Shown: piece by piece, positions 8,876 to 18,522 of the stretch
Position numbering within the stretch: position 1 is the first letter of the stretch
How the letters are laid out: the number at the start of each line of letters is the position of its first letter
Source of the DNA: Variovorax paradoxus
GTDB taxonomy: Bacteria > Pseudomonadota > Gammaproteobacteria > Burkholderiales > Burkholderiaceae_C
Direction: 5' to 3'
Length of the DNA: 64,000 nucleotides
NCBI RefSeq assembly: GCF_018614955.1
Contig: NZ_JAGGNV010000026.1
Coordinates: 150,039-214,038, forward strand
Notes under the pieces: model-generated
The model's input: only the letters and a program-made list of their open reading frames with translations
Told to the model about the DNA's origin: nothing
Databases searched by the model: none
Translations under genes and position numbers: made by a program

Positions 8876-9331
8876 ATGGGCTGGCACTACGAAGATTTCG
8901 AACCGGGCCGCATAGTCCGCACACCGCGCCGCACCATCACGGAGGCAGACGTAGTTGCCTTCGCCGGGCTCAGCGGCGACTTCAACCCGTTGCACACCGA
9001 CGAGCCGTTCGCGCGTGAGGCGGGTTTCGATGGGCGGATCGCGCACGGTCCGATGATCCTGGGCATGGCGCTGGGCTTGGGCGCGCGTGCTGGGTTGTTC
9101 GACGGGACGGTGCTCGGCATGCTGGGTGTGCAATGGTCCTTTCACGCGCCGGTGCGTGCCGGCGACACGCTTGGCGCGGCCATCGCAGTGCTGGCCGCGC
9201 GCGCCACGCGCAAGCAGGACCGCGGCATCGTGGACCTGCGCTTCGAACTGAACAATGAACACGACGTGCTGGTGCAGAGTGGGCAGTGCCAGATTATGTT
9301 TCGCCGCCGGGAACCCACGAACCAATCGTGA
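8876..9331 (+). CDS. MaoC family dehydratase
   Basis: This 151-residue single hot-dog-domain protein begins WHYEDFEPGRIVRTP and contains the hydratase-2 type sequence FAGLSGDFNPLHTDEPFA. The Asp and His within it are the catalytic pair of R-specific enoyl-CoA hydratases. It would add water to a trans-2-enoyl-CoA. The ATG at 8876 has AAGAAGGA about 7 nt upstream. It sits 33 nt after the CoA ligase and 93 nt before an enoyl-CoA hydratase, so two hydratases of different folds are in one operon, possibly for different stereochemistry or different steps. Confidence 0.9.
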   Translation: MGWHYEDFEPGRIVRTPRRTITEADVVAFAGLSGDFNPLHTDEPFAREAGFDGRIAHGPMILGMALGLGARAGLFDGTVLGMLGVQWSFHAPVRAGDTLGAAIAVLAARATRKQDRGIVDLRFELNNEHDVLVQSGQCQIMFRRREPTNQS

Positions 9332-9341
9332 TCGTGACGCG

Positions 9342-9355
9342 GCCTCCGCGGAGGC
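9342..9355. repeat. 14-bp perfect palindrome
   Basis: GCCTCCGCGGAGGC is a perfect palindrome in the 93-nt gap between the MaoC and enoyl-CoA hydratase genes. No T-run follows, so it is not a convincing terminator. It could be a chance GC-rich palindrome or an RNA hairpin that adjusts expression of the downstream gene. Confidence 0.25.
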
Positions 9356-9424
9356 GAGCTGCCGCAATCACATTTCATTGTCGCTTCGGCCCCAGCCCCG
9401 AGGCGTTCTGTCCAGGAGAAACCA

Positions 9425-10204
9425 ATGAGCTACGAGAACGTCGAAGTCCGCACCGAGGCCGGCAAGGTCGGCATCGTGACGCTGAACCGGCCCAAGGCGC
9501 TGAATGCGCTCAACGATGCGCTGATGACCGAGCTCGGCAACGCGCTCAAGGCGTTCGACGCCGACGAGGCGATCGGCTGCATCATCGTCACCGGCAGCGA
9601 GCGCGCATTTGCCGCGGGTGCCGACATCCGCGCCATGGCCAGCTACAGCTTCACCGACGTCTACAAGGGCGACTACATCACGCGCAACTGGGAAACCATC
9701 CGCAGCGTGCGCAAGCCGGTGATCGCGGCCGTCAGCGGCTTCGCGCTGGGCGGCGGGTGCGAGCTCGCGATGATGTGCGACTTCATCATCGCGGCGGACA
9801 ACGCGAAGTTCGGCCAGCCCGAGATCAAGATCGGCGTGATCCCCGGCGCCGGCGGCACGCAGCGCCTGCCGCGTGCAGTGGGCAAGAGCAAGGCGATGGA
9901 CATGGCCCTGACCGCCCGCATGATGGACGCAGCGGAGGCCGAGCGCGCAGGCCTCGTGAGCCGCGTCGTGCCCTTCGACAAGCTCATGGACGAGGCGCTG
10001 GGCGCCGCGCTGGTGATCGCCGACTTCTCGCAAGTTGCCGTGATGGCGGCCAAGGAGTCGGTCAATCGCGCCTTCGAGAGCGGCCTGGCGGACGGCGTGA
10101 TGTTCGAGCGCCGCCTGTTCCACGCGCTCTTCGCCACGGCCGACCAGAAGGAAGGCATGGACGCCTTCGTGAACAAGCGCAAGGCGGCTTTCAAGCACCA
10201 GTGA
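9425..10204 (+). CDS. Enoyl-CoA hydratase
   Basis: The 259-residue crotonase has both catalytic glutamates, in [10 protein letters not shown] and FGQPEIKIG. The latter leads into the [14 protein letters not shown] signature of true short-chain enoyl-CoA hydratases (FadB1/PaaF type). It would hydrate trans-2-enoyl-CoA to the L-3-hydroxyacyl-CoA. The ATG is preceded by CAGGAGAAACC, a strong ribosome site. It ends the ligase-MaoC-ECH operon; the next 418 nt hold no convincing gene. By closeness to housekeeping hydratases it may serve general beta-oxidation as well. Confidence 0.92.
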   Translation: MSYENVEVRTEAGKVGIVTLNRPKALNALNDALMTELGNALKAFDADEAIGCIIVTGSERAFAAGADIRAMASYSFTDVYKGDYITRNWETIRSVRKPVIAAVSGFALGGGCELAMMCDFIIAADNAKFGQPEIKIGVIPGAGGTQRLPRAVGKSKAMDMALTARMMDAAEAERAGLVSRVVPFDKLMDEALGAALVIADFSQVAVMAAKESVNRAFESGLADGVMFERRLFHALFATADQKEGMDAFVNKRKAAFKHQ

Positions 10205-10622
10205 CCTTAGGCATCAGATGAATCCGTCGGATCCCCAGCCAACGTCGAGAGTAGGTGCTCTCAACTTCGAATCCGCTCTAATCAAGGAAAATGGTATGAA
10301 ATTTTCAATCAAGCTGTCCGTAGCGTTCGTCGCAAGGACGCTGAGGCACCGATCGCCGTTTCGGTGGCCGAATACGGGCTGGAAGCCGACCTGTTCACAG
10401 CGTTGTCTGAACAGGCTGGAGGCTAGTAGATCGCCGAACAAGTACGTCCTCTGCACTTAGCCATGGCACTCCTTCGTCAATGTCTAATGGAGCTCCGCGC
10501 TCGGCAAGGCGATCCTGACACATTCCCGGCCGAATGCCTAACCTCGAGCACGAATCAGGAAGCTTGCACCGCTTCTCCCGATACGCCTTTCATCAGGCAT
10601 TCACCAACAAGGTTTCCATCCT
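10205..10622. other. Intergenic stretch before panD, no convincing gene
   Basis: Base composition is lower in GC than the surroundings. An 80-codon open frame (10218-10460) has an unnatural composition. In another frame about 10211-10426 is open and reads protein-like near its end (IAVSVAEYGLEADLFTALSEQ), but it has no ATG or GTG start and matches nothing I recognise. It may be a decayed gene end or chance. Confidence 0.3.
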
Positions 10623-11024
10623 ATGTTCCGCACCCTGCTCAAGTCCAAGATCCACCGCGCGACAGTTACTGATTGCGAACTGCACTACGAGGGCTCCTGC
10701 GCCATCGACGAAGACCTGCTGGAGGCCGCCGACCTGGCGGAGAACGAGCAGATCCATGTCTGGAACATCAACAACGGCGAGCGCTTCGTGACCTACGCGA
10801 TCCGCGGCCAGCGCGGCAGCGGCATCATCTCGCTCAACGGCTCGGCTGCGCGCCGCGCCTCGGTGGGCGACCTGGTCATCATCGCCGCCTTTGGCCTGGT
10901 GGCCGAGGCGCAGGTGCGCGGCTGGCAGCCGAAGCTGGTGTTCGTGGACGACGCCAATCGCATCAAGGAAGAGCGCGCCCACATCCCCGTACAGGCCGCT
11001 TCGATAGCAGTCGCTGCAGCCTGA
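10623..11024 (+). CDS. panD: Aspartate 1-decarboxylase
   Basis: The product (133 residues) makes beta-alanine from L-aspartate for pantothenate and CoA synthesis. It is made as a proenzyme that cleaves itself between Gly24 and Ser25, visible here as YEGSCAID, to create the pyruvoyl cofactor. Further family sequence includes [15 protein letters not shown] and [10 protein letters not shown]. The length is normal (E. coli PanD has 126 residues), with a short alanine-rich C-terminal addition. It lies upstream of the biotin genes, 82 nt before bioA, so CoA and biotin supply genes are neighbours. Confidence 0.97.
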   Translation: MFRTLLKSKIHRATVTDCELHYEGSCAIDEDLLEAADLAENEQIHVWNINNGERFVTYAIRGQRGSGIISLNGSAARRASVGDLVIIAAFGLVAEAQVRGWQPKLVFVDDANRIKEERAHIPVQAASIAVAAA

Positions 11025-11106
11025 GCGCCGGCGGGTCCCGCGCGGGTTCGCTTCGGCCGGGCCGACCGATCGGGGCGCCACGCGCAGCATCCTTCACATC
11101 CATCGC

Positions 11107-12489
11107 ATGCACACACCCATCGGCGCCAATCATTCCTGGCAGCAGCGCAGCCTGCGCAGCGTCTGGCACCCCTGCACGCAGATGCAGCGCGCGGCCGCGG
11201 TGCCGCCGCTGCCGATCGCGCGCGGCGTTGGCCCGTGGCTTGTCGACCATGAAGGGCGGCGCTACTTCGATGCCACGAGTTCCTGGTGGGTCAACCTGTT
11301 CGGCCATGCCGACGCACGCATCAATGCGGCGCTGAAGGACCAGCTCGACTGCCTGCCGCACGTGATGCTGGCCGGCTGCACGCACGCACCGGCGGTGGAG
11401 CTGGCCGAGCGCCTGTCGGCCTTGACCGGCGGCGTGCTCGGCCATTGCTTCTTCGCCAGCGACGGTGCCTCGGCGGTCGAGATCGCGCTGAAGATGAGCT
11501 TCCATCATTGGCGCAACCGCGGGCGCCCGAACAAGCGCGAGTTCGTCTGCCTGCGCCAGGGCTACCACGGCGAGACGCTGGGTGCCCTGGCGGTCACCGA
11601 CGTGGCGGTGTTCCGCGATGCCTACGACCCGCTGCTGATGCGCGTGCACCAGGTGATGTCGCCCGACGCGCGCCAGGCCGCAGCCGGCGAGACCGCGGTG
11701 GATGTCGCTGCGCGGGCCGCGGCCGAATTGCAGGCGCTGTTCGAGTCGCGCCATGAACACATCGCCGCGCTGATCGTCGAGCCGCTGGTGCAGGGCGCCG
11801 CCGGCATGGCGATGCACGACGCGGCCTACCTGCGCACCGTGCGCGCGCTGTGCGAGCGCTACGAGGTGAGCCTCGTCGCCGACGAGATCGCGGTGGGCTG
11901 CGGGCGCACCGGCACCTTCTTCGCCTGCGAGCAGGCCGCCATCTGGCCGGACTTCGTCTGCCTGTCCAAGGGCATCAGCGGCGGCACGCTGCCGCTGTCG
12001 CTGGTGATGACGCGCGACGCGATCTACGAAGCCTTCCTCGACGACGACGTCGCGCGCGGCTTCCTGCACTCGCACTCCTATACCGGCAACGCGCTGGCCT
12101 GCCGCGCGGCGCTGGCGGTGCTCGACCGCTTCGAAGAGGACGACGTGCTGCAGCGCAACCGGCAACGCGCCGCCGCGCTGAGCGCGGCGCTCGCACCCTT
12201 GCAGGCCGACCCGCGCGTCGAGCACTTCCGCCAGCGCGGGATGATCTGGGCCTTCGACGTGCGCGAAGCCTTCGTCGGCGAGCGCTTCGCAGAACGCTTT
12301 CATCTCGCGGGTCGCGAGCGCGAATTGCTGATCCGGCCGATCGGCCGCACCGTCTACCTGATGCCGCCCTACGTGCTGGACGACGAGCTCGCTGGCTGGC
12401 TCGCGCAGCGCGTGATGCGAACGCTGGATGCCGTGGCCTCTGCAGGGAACGCCCATGCTGATCGAACACCTGAACCACCGACTGCGTGA
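11107..12489 (+). CDS. bioA: Adenosylmethionine-8-amino-7-oxononanoate aminotransferase
   Basis: This PLP enzyme (460 residues) transfers an amino group from S-adenosylmethionine to 8-amino-7-oxononanoate, giving 7,8-diaminononanoate for biotin. It has the class III aminotransferase sequence [17 protein letters not shown] with the cofactor-binding Asp, and Lys288 in LSKGISGG as the Schiff-base lysine. The N-terminal WHPCTQM and [10 protein letters not shown] regions are typical of BioA. The end of the gene overlaps the start of bioF by 35 nt. The gene order bioA-bioF-bioD-bioB indicates one transcript. Confidence 0.96.
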   Translation: MHTPIGANHSWQQRSLRSVWHPCTQMQRAAAVPPLPIARGVGPWLVDHEGRRYFDATSSWWVNLFGHADARINAALKDQLDCLPHVMLAGCTHAPAVELAERLSALTGGVLGHCFFASDGASAVEIALKMSFHHWRNRGRPNKREFVCLRQGYHGETLGALAVTDVAVFRDAYDPLLMRVHQVMSPDARQAAAGETAVDVAARAAAELQALFESRHEHIAALIVEPLVQGAAGMAMHDAAYLRTVRALCERYEVSLVADEIAVGCGRTGTFFACEQAAIWPDFVCLSKGISGGTLPLSLVMTRDAIYEAFLDDDVARGFLHSHSYTGNALACRAALAVLDRFEEDDVLQRNRQRAAALSAALAPLQADPRVEHFRQRGMIWAFDVREAFVGERFAERFHLAGRERELLIRPIGRTVYLMPPYVLDDELAGWLAQRVMRTLDAVASAGNAHADRTPEPPTA

Positions 12490-13657
12490 GCTCGACGCCC
12501 AGGCGCTGCGCCGGCAGCGGCGCACGGCCGAGTCGCCCTGTGCGCCGCACCAGCGGGTGTCCGGGCGCGAGATGCTGGCCTTCTGCAGCAACGACTACCT
12601 GGGACTCGCGAGCCACCCGGCACTGATCGAGGCACTGGCCGAAGGCGCGCGCCTCCATGGCGCAGGCAGCGGCGCATCGCATCTGATCAGCGGCCATTCG
12701 CGCGCCCACGCGCTGCTCGAAGACGAGCTCGCGCGATGGATGTCGCCCTCCATCCCGCAAGCGCGCGCGCTGAGTTTCTGCACCGGCTACATGGCCAACC
12801 TCGCGCTGCTCACCGCGCTGGGCGATGCGAGCGCAACGATCTTCGCCGACAAGCTCAACCATGCTTCGCTGGTCGACGGCGCGCTGCTGGCCAAGGCGCC
12901 GCTGCAGCGCTACCCGCACGGCCGGCTCGACATGCTGGCGAGCCAGCTCGGGCGCTGCAGCACGCCGATCAAGCTGATCGTGAGCGATGCCGTCTTCAGC
13001 ATGGACGGCGAGCTGGCCGACCTCCCTGCCCTGCTGGCGCTGGCCGAGGCGCACGACGCCTGGCTGGTGGTCGACGACGCCCATGGCTTCGGCGTGCTGG
13101 GCGAACGCGGCGCCGGCAGCCTGTCGCACTTCGGCCTGCGCAGCGAGCGCCTGATCTACATGGGCACGCTCGGCAAGGCCGCAGGCCTGGGCGGCGCCTT
13201 CGTGGCCGCGCATCCGAGCGTCATCGAGTGGCTGGTGCAGTCGGCGCGCAGCTACATCTACACGACCGCTGCGCCGCCGGCAATCGCCCATGCGCTGTGC
13301 GCGAGCCTGCGGCTCGTCGGCGGCGGCGAGGGCGAGGCGCGGCGTGCGCGACTGCGGCAGCTGATCGGCATGCTGCGCGATCGGCTGGGCGCGCTGATGC
13401 AGCAGAACCCCCAGCTCGGCTGGCGCCTGGCCGATTCCGCCACCGCGATCCAGCCCTTGATCGTCGGCGGCAACGCGGCAGCGCTGGCCTTGTCCGCGGC
13501 GCTCGATGCACAAGGCCTGTGGGTGCCGGCGATCCGCCCGCCGACCGTACCGGCGGGCACCGCGCGGCTGCGCATGACGCTGAGCGCAGCGCACACGCCG
13601 CAGGACGTGCAGGCCCTGGTCGATGGCCTGGCGCTCGCCGCCGGGAGCCTGCGATGA
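12455..13657 (+). CDS. bioF: 8-amino-7-oxononanoate synthase
   Basis: The product (400 residues) condenses pimeloyl-ACP or pimeloyl-CoA with L-alanine in a PLP-dependent decarboxylating reaction, the first committed step of biotin ring assembly. The PLP lysine is Lys241 in GTLGKAAG, matching the family position, and [10 protein letters not shown] holds the cofactor-binding Asp and His. An in-frame ATG exists at 12428, but the one at 12455 has AGGGAA 8 nt upstream and gives the usual N-terminus MLIEHL. The start overlaps bioA by 35 nt and the stop overlaps bioD as ATGA. Confidence 0.96.
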   Translation: MLIEHLNHRLRELDAQALRRQRRTAESPCAPHQRVSGREMLAFCSNDYLGLASHPALIEALAEGARLHGAGSGASHLISGHSRAHALLEDELARWMSPSIPQARALSFCTGYMANLALLTALGDASATIFADKLNHASLVDGALLAKAPLQRYPHGRLDMLASQLGRCSTPIKLIVSDAVFSMDGELADLPALLALAEAHDAWLVVDDAHGFGVLGERGAGSLSHFGLRSERLIYMGTLGKAAGLGGAFVAAHPSVIEWLVQSARSYIYTTAAPPAIAHALCASLRLVGGGEGEARRARLRQLIGMLRDRLGALMQQNPQLGWRLADSATAIQPLIVGGNAAALALSAALDAQGLWVPAIRPPTVPAGTARLRMTLSAAHTPQDVQALVDGLALAAGSLR

Positions 13658-14400
13658 GTGCCGCAGCGCTGCGTGGCTGCTTCGTCACGGGCACCGACAC
13701 CGAAGTCGGGAAGACGCGCGTCAGCGCCGCGCTGCTGCATTGGCTCGGCGGGCGAGGCCTGCGTTGCGCCGGCTACAAGCCGGTGGCTGCCGGCACCGAG
13801 GCGATCGATGGCGAGCAGGTCAACGAGGACGTGCGCGCGCTGCGCGACGCGAGCTCGGTGGCGTTGACCGATGCCGAGGTCGGCCCCTGCCAGTTCGCAG
13901 CCGCCTGCGCGCCGCACATCGCGGCGGCGCTCGAAGGCCGCACCATCGAGCGTGCGACCCTGCTGCAAGGAGCCGGGACGCTCGCGGTGCGCGCCGAGTA
14001 CCTGGTCGTCGAAGGCGTTGGCGGGTTCTGCGTGCCGCTCGGCGCGGACTTCGACAGCGCCGACCTCGCCGTGGACCTGGGGTTGCCGGTGATGCTGGTG
14101 GTCGGCTTGCGCCTGGGCTGCATCAACCACGCGTTGCTGAGCGCCGAGGCGATCCGCGCGCGCGGCCTGCGGCTGGCGGGCTGGGTCGCGAACGCCGTCG
14201 ACACGGCAATGCCGCACCGCGACGCCAACCTCGCGACGCTGCGCCATGAACTGGACGTGCGCCACCAGGCCTCTTGTCTGGGCGTCGTTTCCCGGCTGGC
14301 CAACCCCGGCCCGGCGGCTGTCGCGGCCCAGCTCGACGATGCGCGACTGCAGCTTCTGTTCGGCTTGTCGCCGGGACGCGCTTCGACCGTGGCCCCGTAA
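13654..14400 (+). CDS. bioD: Dethiobiotin synthetase
   Basis: The 248-residue enzyme closes the ureido ring of dethiobiotin from 7,8-diaminononanoate, CO2 and ATP. The P-loop [10 protein letters not shown] at residues 13-22 is the exact BioD signature; YKPVAAGTE and the [11 protein letters not shown] segment are also diagnostic. The start overlaps the bioF stop by 4 nt (ATGA), so translation is coupled. A 90-nt gap with a small hairpin separates it from bioB. Confidence 0.96.
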   Translation: MSAAALRGCFVTGTDTEVGKTRVSAALLHWLGGRGLRCAGYKPVAAGTEAIDGEQVNEDVRALRDASSVALTDAEVGPCQFAAACAPHIAAALEGRTIERATLLQGAGTLAVRAEYLVVEGVGGFCVPLGADFDSADLAVDLGLPVMLVVGLRLGCINHALLSAEAIRARGLRLAGWVANAVDTAMPHRDANLATLRHELDVRHQASCLGVVSRLANPGPAAVAAQLDDARLQLLFGLSPGRASTVAP

Positions 14401-14426
14401 GCATGGCGCGATTTGCAACCAGATTG

Positions 14427-14447
14427 GCCGCCCTTGTGACGGGCGGC
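14427..14447. promoter_or_regulatory. Short hairpin in the bioD-bioB gap
   Basis: GCCGCCC at 14427-14433 pairs with GGGCGGC at 14441-14447 around a 7-nt loop. No T-run follows, so intrinsic termination is unlikely. It may be a leader hairpin before bioB. I see no BirA-type operator here. Confidence 0.3.
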
Positions 14448-14489
14448 TCGCTATCCTGACTCGGATGGCCATCCCACACGAAAGACGAC

Positions 14490-15500
14490 ATGACCACCAC
14501 AACCACCGTTCCCCTGTCATCGTTGCGCACCATGGTGTCGCGCGCCGAGCCGCACACGAACCCACGCTGGCGCGTCGCGGACGTCGAGGCGCTGCTCGCG
14601 CTGCCGTTCATGGACCTGCTGTTCCACGCGCAGCAGGTGCACCGCGAGCACTTCGATGCCAATGAGGTGCAGCTGTCCACGCTGCTGTCGATCAAGACTG
14701 GCGGCTGCGCCGAGGACTGCGGCTACTGTCCGCAGTCCGCGCACTTCGACACCGGCGTCGAGGCGAGCAAGCTGATGCCGCTGCACGAGGTGGTCGAAGC
14801 GGCGCAAGCCGCAAAGGCCCAGGGTGCCACGCGCTTCTGCATGGGCGCTGCCTGGCGCAGCCCCAAGGCGCGGGACATGGAGCGCGTGACCGACATGGTG
14901 CGCGAGGTTCGCGCCCTGGGCCTGGAGACCTGCATGACGCTGGGCATGCTCGAGGCCGAGCAGGCCCGGGCGCTGAAGGACGCCGGGCTGGACTATTACA
15001 ACCACAACCTCGACAGCGCCCCCGAGTTCTACGGCGAGATCATCAGCACCCGCACCTACCAGGACCGGCTCGACACGCTGGCTCATGTGCGGGACGCGGG
15101 CATCCACGTCTGTTGCGGCGGCATCGTCGGCATGGGCGAAGGCCGCACGCAGCGCGCCGGGCTGATCGCGCAGCTGGCCAACCTCGATCCGTATCCCGAG
15201 TCGGTGCCGATCAACAACCTGGTGCAGGTCGCGGGCACCCCGCTGGCCGGCACCGAGCCGATCGATCCCTTCGAATTCGTGCGCACCATTGCTGTCGCCC
15301 GCATCACCATGCCGACGACCATGGTTCGGCTGTCGGCCGGACGCGAGCAGATGGAGGAGGCGCTGCAGGCGCTGTGCTTCGCCGCCGGCGCCAACTCGAT
15401 CTTCTATGGCGACAAGCTGCTGACCACGAGCAATCCGCAGGCCGCGCGCGACCGCGCGCTGTTCGATCGCTTGGGCCTGAAGGCGCAGCGCAAGCAATGA
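14490..15500 (+). CDS. bioB: Biotin synthase
   Basis: This radical-SAM enzyme (336 residues) inserts sulfur into dethiobiotin to make biotin. The cluster-binding cysteines are Cys73, Cys77 and Cys80 in [13 protein letters not shown]. The family sequences YNHNLDS and [10 protein letters not shown], carrying further ligands of the [2Fe-2S] cluster, are present. Length and motifs are normal. Its stop overlaps the start of a cytochrome P450 gene as ATGA, an arrangement that ties the P450 to biotin gene expression. Confidence 0.97.
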   Translation: MTTTTTVPLSSLRTMVSRAEPHTNPRWRVADVEALLALPFMDLLFHAQQVHREHFDANEVQLSTLLSIKTGGCAEDCGYCPQSAHFDTGVEASKLMPLHEVVEAAQAAKAQGATRFCMGAAWRSPKARDMERVTDMVREVRALGLETCMTLGMLEAEQARALKDAGLDYYNHNLDSAPEFYGEIISTRTYQDRLDTLAHVRDAGIHVCCGGIVGMGEGRTQRAGLIAQLANLDPYPESVPINNLVQVAGTPLAGTEPIDPFEFVRTIAVARITMPTTMVRLSAGREQMEEALQALCFAAGANSIFYGDKLLTTSNPQAARDRALFDRLGLKAQRKQ

Positions 15501-16744
15501 GCGCGCTGCCGATCCCGGCACCGAACCCGCTCGGCCGTCCGCTCATCGACGCGGCTTTCCGCGCCGACCCCTATGCGACCTACGCTGCGCTGCGCGAGGC
15601 CGGGCCGATCCACTGGAGCGAGGAGTTCTTCGGCGGCGCGTGGCTCCTGACCCGCCATGCCGACGTGGAGGCGGTGCTTCGCGATGCGGTGCGTTTCTCG
15701 GCGCAGCGCACCGGCGGCTGGGTGATGCAAAGCCGCGCCGCGCGCGGCGAGCTGAAGGACTTCCAGCGGCTCTTTGCGCGCGCCATGCTGTTCGTCGACG
15801 CGCCGGACCACACGCGCATCCGCAACGTGCTCCACGCGGGCTTTCGCAACGACGTCCTGCAGCAGTTCGTGCCGGCCATCGAGCAGCGCGTCGATGCCTT
15901 GCTCGATGCGGTGGACGCCGATGCGGGCTTCGATTTCATGCAGGCGCTGGCGCGGCCGCTGCCGGCCGAGGTGATGGCGATGCTGATGGACATCCCCGCC
16001 GCCGATCGCGGCGACTTCATCGCCTGGTCGGACGATCTGGCGGCCTTCATCGGTGCGCCGATGCCCTCGCTCGAGCAGGCACGGCGCGCGCGCACCAGCC
16101 TGCTGGCAATGTGCGCCTACTTCGAGCAGCTCGCGCCGCAGCGCCGGCATGCACCGGGCGGCGACCTCGTGAGCCGGCTGTTGCACGCCGAGGCGGCGGG
16201 GGATATCCGCGCCGGCGCCGAACTGCTCGCCCAATGCGCGATGCTGCTGTTCGCCGGCCACGAGACCACGCGCAACCTGCTGGGCAACGGCCTGCAGGCG
16301 CTGCTTGCCGATCCGGCATCGTGGCAGCGCCTGCAGCGCGAGCCGGCACTGCTGGCGGGCGCAGTGCGCGAACTGCTTCGCTTCGACAGCCCGGTGCAGT
16401 ACACGGGCCGCCGCGTGGCGGCCGATCTCGTGTTGCACGGCCGGCAACTGCGCCGCGGCGACCTGGTCGTTGCGCTCATCGCGTCGGCCAACCGTGACTC
16501 TGCGCGCCATGCCGAACCCGATCGCCTGGACGTCGCGCGCCTTGGGGGCGGCCTGCTGTCCTTCGGCGCCGGGGTGCATGTGTGCATCGGCGCAAGCCTG
16601 ACGCTGATGGAGGCCGAGATCGTCTTCGGCCGGCTGCTTCGCCGATGGCCCGGCTTGCGCTTGGTCGATGCGCAGCCGCGCTGGAGCGGCAACGCGGTGT
16701 ATCGCGGCCTGGTCGCGCTGCCGGTGCGCCACGCTGTGCACTGA
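15497..16744 (+). CDS. Cytochrome P450, translationally coupled to bioB
   Basis: The 415-residue soluble P450 has all hallmark motifs. The I-helix oxygen-binding segment is AGHETT at 253-258, the ExxR pair is Glu292/Arg295, and the heme loop [10 protein letters not shown] has Cys363 as the thiolate ligand. The ATG overlaps the bioB stop by 4 nt and gives a family-typical N-terminus. No ferredoxin or reductase gene is adjacent. Bacillus BioI is a P450 that cleaves fatty acyl chains to a pimelate precursor. A similar role here is an inference from position only, since the sequence alone does not separate this from a general fatty acid or terpenoid hydroxylase. Confidence 0.92.
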   Translation: MSALPIPAPNPLGRPLIDAAFRADPYATYAALREAGPIHWSEEFFGGAWLLTRHADVEAVLRDAVRFSAQRTGGWVMQSRAARGELKDFQRLFARAMLFVDAPDHTRIRNVLHAGFRNDVLQQFVPAIEQRVDALLDAVDADAGFDFMQALARPLPAEVMAMLMDIPAADRGDFIAWSDDLAAFIGAPMPSLEQARRARTSLLAMCAYFEQLAPQRRHAPGGDLVSRLLHAEAAGDIRAGAELLAQCAMLLFAGHETTRNLLGNGLQALLADPASWQRLQREPALLAGAVRELLRFDSPVQYTGRRVAADLVLHGRQLRRGDLVVALIASANRDSARHAEPDRLDVARLGGGLLSFGAGVHVCIGASLTLMEAEIVFGRLLRRWPGLRLVDAQPRWSGNAVYRGLVALPVRHAVH

Positions 16745-16759
16745 GCAATTTCAAGCGAT

Positions 16760-16975
16760 ATGTTGGAACCCAGCGAACTGCCGGATGAACGGCTCGTCGA
16801 ACTGGCGCGCGAGTGGCGTCGCGAGGCCTTGCGCGGTGTGCTGCACGCACGTGGGTATGCTCATATGTACGAGGCCGAGTATCGTCGCCGCATGAGGCCT
16901 GCGGTTACCTTGAGCGCGCCGTTGCGCACCCGACCGCTCGCAGATCGTCGCCTGCCATCGTGGAGGTTCTGGTAG
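16760..16975 (+). CDS. Small conserved hypothetical protein
   Basis: This 71-residue frame starts 15 nt after the P450 stop. Its first half (PDERLVELAREWRREALRG, then HARGYAHMYEAEYRRR) resembles a small, charged protein family I recall from Burkholderiales, whose function is not known. The second half is basic and low in information and may not be original sequence, which fits the damaged region that follows. It has no signal peptide, no membrane segment and no metal motif. It may be a truncated copy of the family. Confidence 0.45.
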   Translation: MLEPSELPDERLVELAREWRREALRGVLHARGYAHMYEAEYRRRMRPAVTLSAPLRTRPLADRRLPSWRFW

Positions 16976-17098
16976 GCGGACACGCCAAAACACGTTTCGT
17001 CCCAAGATGCAGGACCTCAACACGCAGTTGTGGCGGTTCCGTGTCTTACGACTTGACGGCAAACGAGAGCGGGTACGCTCGCTAGGCAGCGTCATCTC

Positions 17099-17185
17099 CT
17101 ACTCCGATTGGACACCGGCCGGGGCGGCGAGCGTCGAATGGCGACGCGTCGGATTGTAGAAACGCTCGATGTAGTCGATACACAT
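17099..17185 (-). pseudogene. IS3-family transposase tail (remnant)
   Basis: The peptide CIDYIERFYNPTRRHSTL is the C-terminal end of an IS3-family OrfB transposase, where DYIERFYNPxRRHS is highly conserved. Only about 25 codons are left, fused in frame to an Old Yellow Enzyme fragment upstream. The catalytic DDE core and the terminal repeats are absent. It marks an old insertion followed by deletion. Confidence 0.75.
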
Positions 17186-17398
17186 CGGCGCGTGCCTGCC
17201 CCCTGGCGTCATCGCAGCCGCCTCGGTGAACACGAGTCCGAAGCCGCCCATGGCGAACTTCGCGATGTGAGCGAGATGAAAATCATCGGCCATTCCGTCC
17301 TGAGCGGAAGGCACGAGGCGGTTTTTCAGATCAACCTCGGCGATCCGGAAGCCGCTGAACAGAGGCAACTCTTGCTCGGCTGATGCGGCATCAGGCAT
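17183..17398 (-). pseudogene. Old Yellow Enzyme family flavoprotein, N-terminal fragment
   Basis: From the ATG at 17398, about 70 codons read LPLFSGFRIAEVDLKNRLV and then GGFGLVFTEAAAMTPGGR. This is the first part of an NADH:flavin oxidoreductase of the OYE family (FMN-binding TIM barrel, normally 350 or more residues). The reading then switches directly into IS3 transposase sequence, so the gene is broken and the remaining two thirds of the barrel are missing. It lies downstream of the long minus-strand catabolic operon and may once have been its last gene. Confidence 0.7.
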
Positions 17399-17593
17399 GC
17401 CCGTGAAAGTGTCGCCAGCCGTCCCGTGGCCTCCTGATGGCAAAGGTTGAGTTGGGCGCGGCACGACTGCTGTCGACCGCGCTGCTCGTGGCGACCGCAC
17501 GAGGCGTCATCACGACGTTTAAGAATATCGACGGAGATCTGCATTGCGAGGATGTTTGATTCCGCTACGCGAAATTCGAGCGCGGTGAGGGCC

Positions 17594-17761
17594 TCACGCC
17601 AGCGCAAATGCCAGATGGACCAGCACGATTGCCAAACCGAGCGCTGCAAACCAGCGCTGTCCGCGGTAGTAGTCGGACAGCTGAGTGGTAGGTACCGTCA
17701 CCAGATGGCCGCACATGGCGCACACCACGGTCTGTTCTTCCAGTTCCCGATTCGAGTTCAT
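17594..17761 (-). CDS. Small CxxC protein with one membrane segment
   Basis: A 55-codon frame encodes MNSNRELEEQTVVCAMCGH, then polar sequence, then a hydrophobic helix (FAALGLAIVLVHLAFALA) that ends the protein. The single CxxC could be half of a zinc ribbon or a redox pair facing the cytoplasm. The start lies 17 nt after the VOC protein gene on the same strand, with AAGGG about 10 nt upstream, so it may be the last gene of the operon. I do not recognise a named family. The tidy soluble-head, membrane-tail layout and the spacing are the evidence that it is real. Confidence 0.45.
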   Translation of the reverse strand: MNSNRELEEQTVVCAMCGHLVTVPTTQLSDYYRGQRWFAALGLAIVLVHLAFALA

Positions 17762-17778
17762 TTGCGCAGGCCCTTGGA

Positions 17779-18501
17779 CTATGCAGACGGAGCAAGTCCC
17801 GCATTCGGGTTGAAGGCCACGGCATCGGGTGCGTTCAGCCCGACAAGCGACGCCTTTTGGGACAGTTCGATGAAGTTGCCATCGGGGTCGCGCAGGAACG
17901 AAATAACGGCCGCGTCGCCGATCCGCTTCGGTGGATCACCTTCGCACGCACCGCGCCGCAACGCTAGCGCATGCTCCGCGGCGCAGTCCGTCACCTGAAT
18001 GGTCAGGTAGCTCCAGCCGCGCGCCTTCCAGCTTGCTGGGCGAGCCGTCATGGGTGCAGTGATGAGTTCGACCCGGGTGCTACCGCACGCATAGGCGGCA
18101 GGCCCGTCGCTGTCCAGTTGCAGCGTGTCGCGCCAGAACCGGTGATGCGCGGCAAGGTCCGACACTGCCAGCTGAATCGAAAGGTCCATGCCCTCGTGTT
18201 CGGCGGCTGGCAGCAGCGTCACGCGGTTGCCGTCGGGATCGCGCAAGTCGGTTCGCCGTGTGATGCCGGCACGCACGACCGCAACGCGGGTGATTGCGCC
18301 AGCCGCCCGCGAGATCGGGCTCCTGGCATGGTTCACCTTGACGATGCTCGCGCCGGCGACGAACCGGTGTTGGTGGATGCCACCGCCCAGTTTGAGGAAC
18401 GGCTCTCTCGCCAGTCCCACTGCCTCGCTCCAGAATTGCAACTGCGCCGGCAGGTTGTCTGCGAACAGACCCACGTCAAGGGCGGGCTTGGCAAGATGCA
18501 T
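17779..18501 (-). CDS. VOC family protein with two glyoxalase-like domains
   Basis: The 240-residue protein contains two vicinal-oxygen-chelate modules. Each ends in the typical DPDG turn: LRDPDGNRVTLLPA near residue 95 and LRDPDGNFIELSQ near residue 213. VOC pairs bind a divalent metal and include glyoxalases, extradiol dioxygenases, epimerases and resistance proteins. It is short for an extradiol dioxygenase (about 290-310 residues), so another VOC reaction is more likely. It follows a Bug receptor gene by 21 nt and is part of the long minus-strand operon, which suggests it acts on a pathway intermediate. Confidence 0.8.
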   Translation of the reverse strand: MHLAKPALDVGLFADNLPAQLQFWSEAVGLAREPFLKLGGGIHQHRFVAGASIVKVNHARSPISRAAGAITRVAVVRAGITRRTDLRDPDGNRVTLLPAAEHEGMDLSIQLAVSDLAAHHRFWRDTLQLDSDGPAAYACGSTRVELITAPMTARPASWKARGWSYLTIQVTDCAAEHALALRRGACEGDPPKRIGDAAVISFLRDPDGNFIELSQKASLVGLNAPDAVAFNPNAGLAPSA

Positions 18502-18522
18502 GGAAGTGTGCGCCGTTGTCGA

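Noticed and set aside
9342..9355. GCCTCCGCGGAGGC as a terminator
   Set aside because: No loop and no T-run; kept only as a palindrome.
12736..13653. Upstream part of the frame that contains bioD
   Set aside because: This stretch overlaps bioF in another phase and has no protein character; the bioD product starts at 13654 with its P-loop.
14427..14447. BirA operator in the bioD-bioB gap
   Set aside because: The hairpin does not resemble the long BirA palindrome; no TTGTNAAC-like halves with proper spacing are visible.
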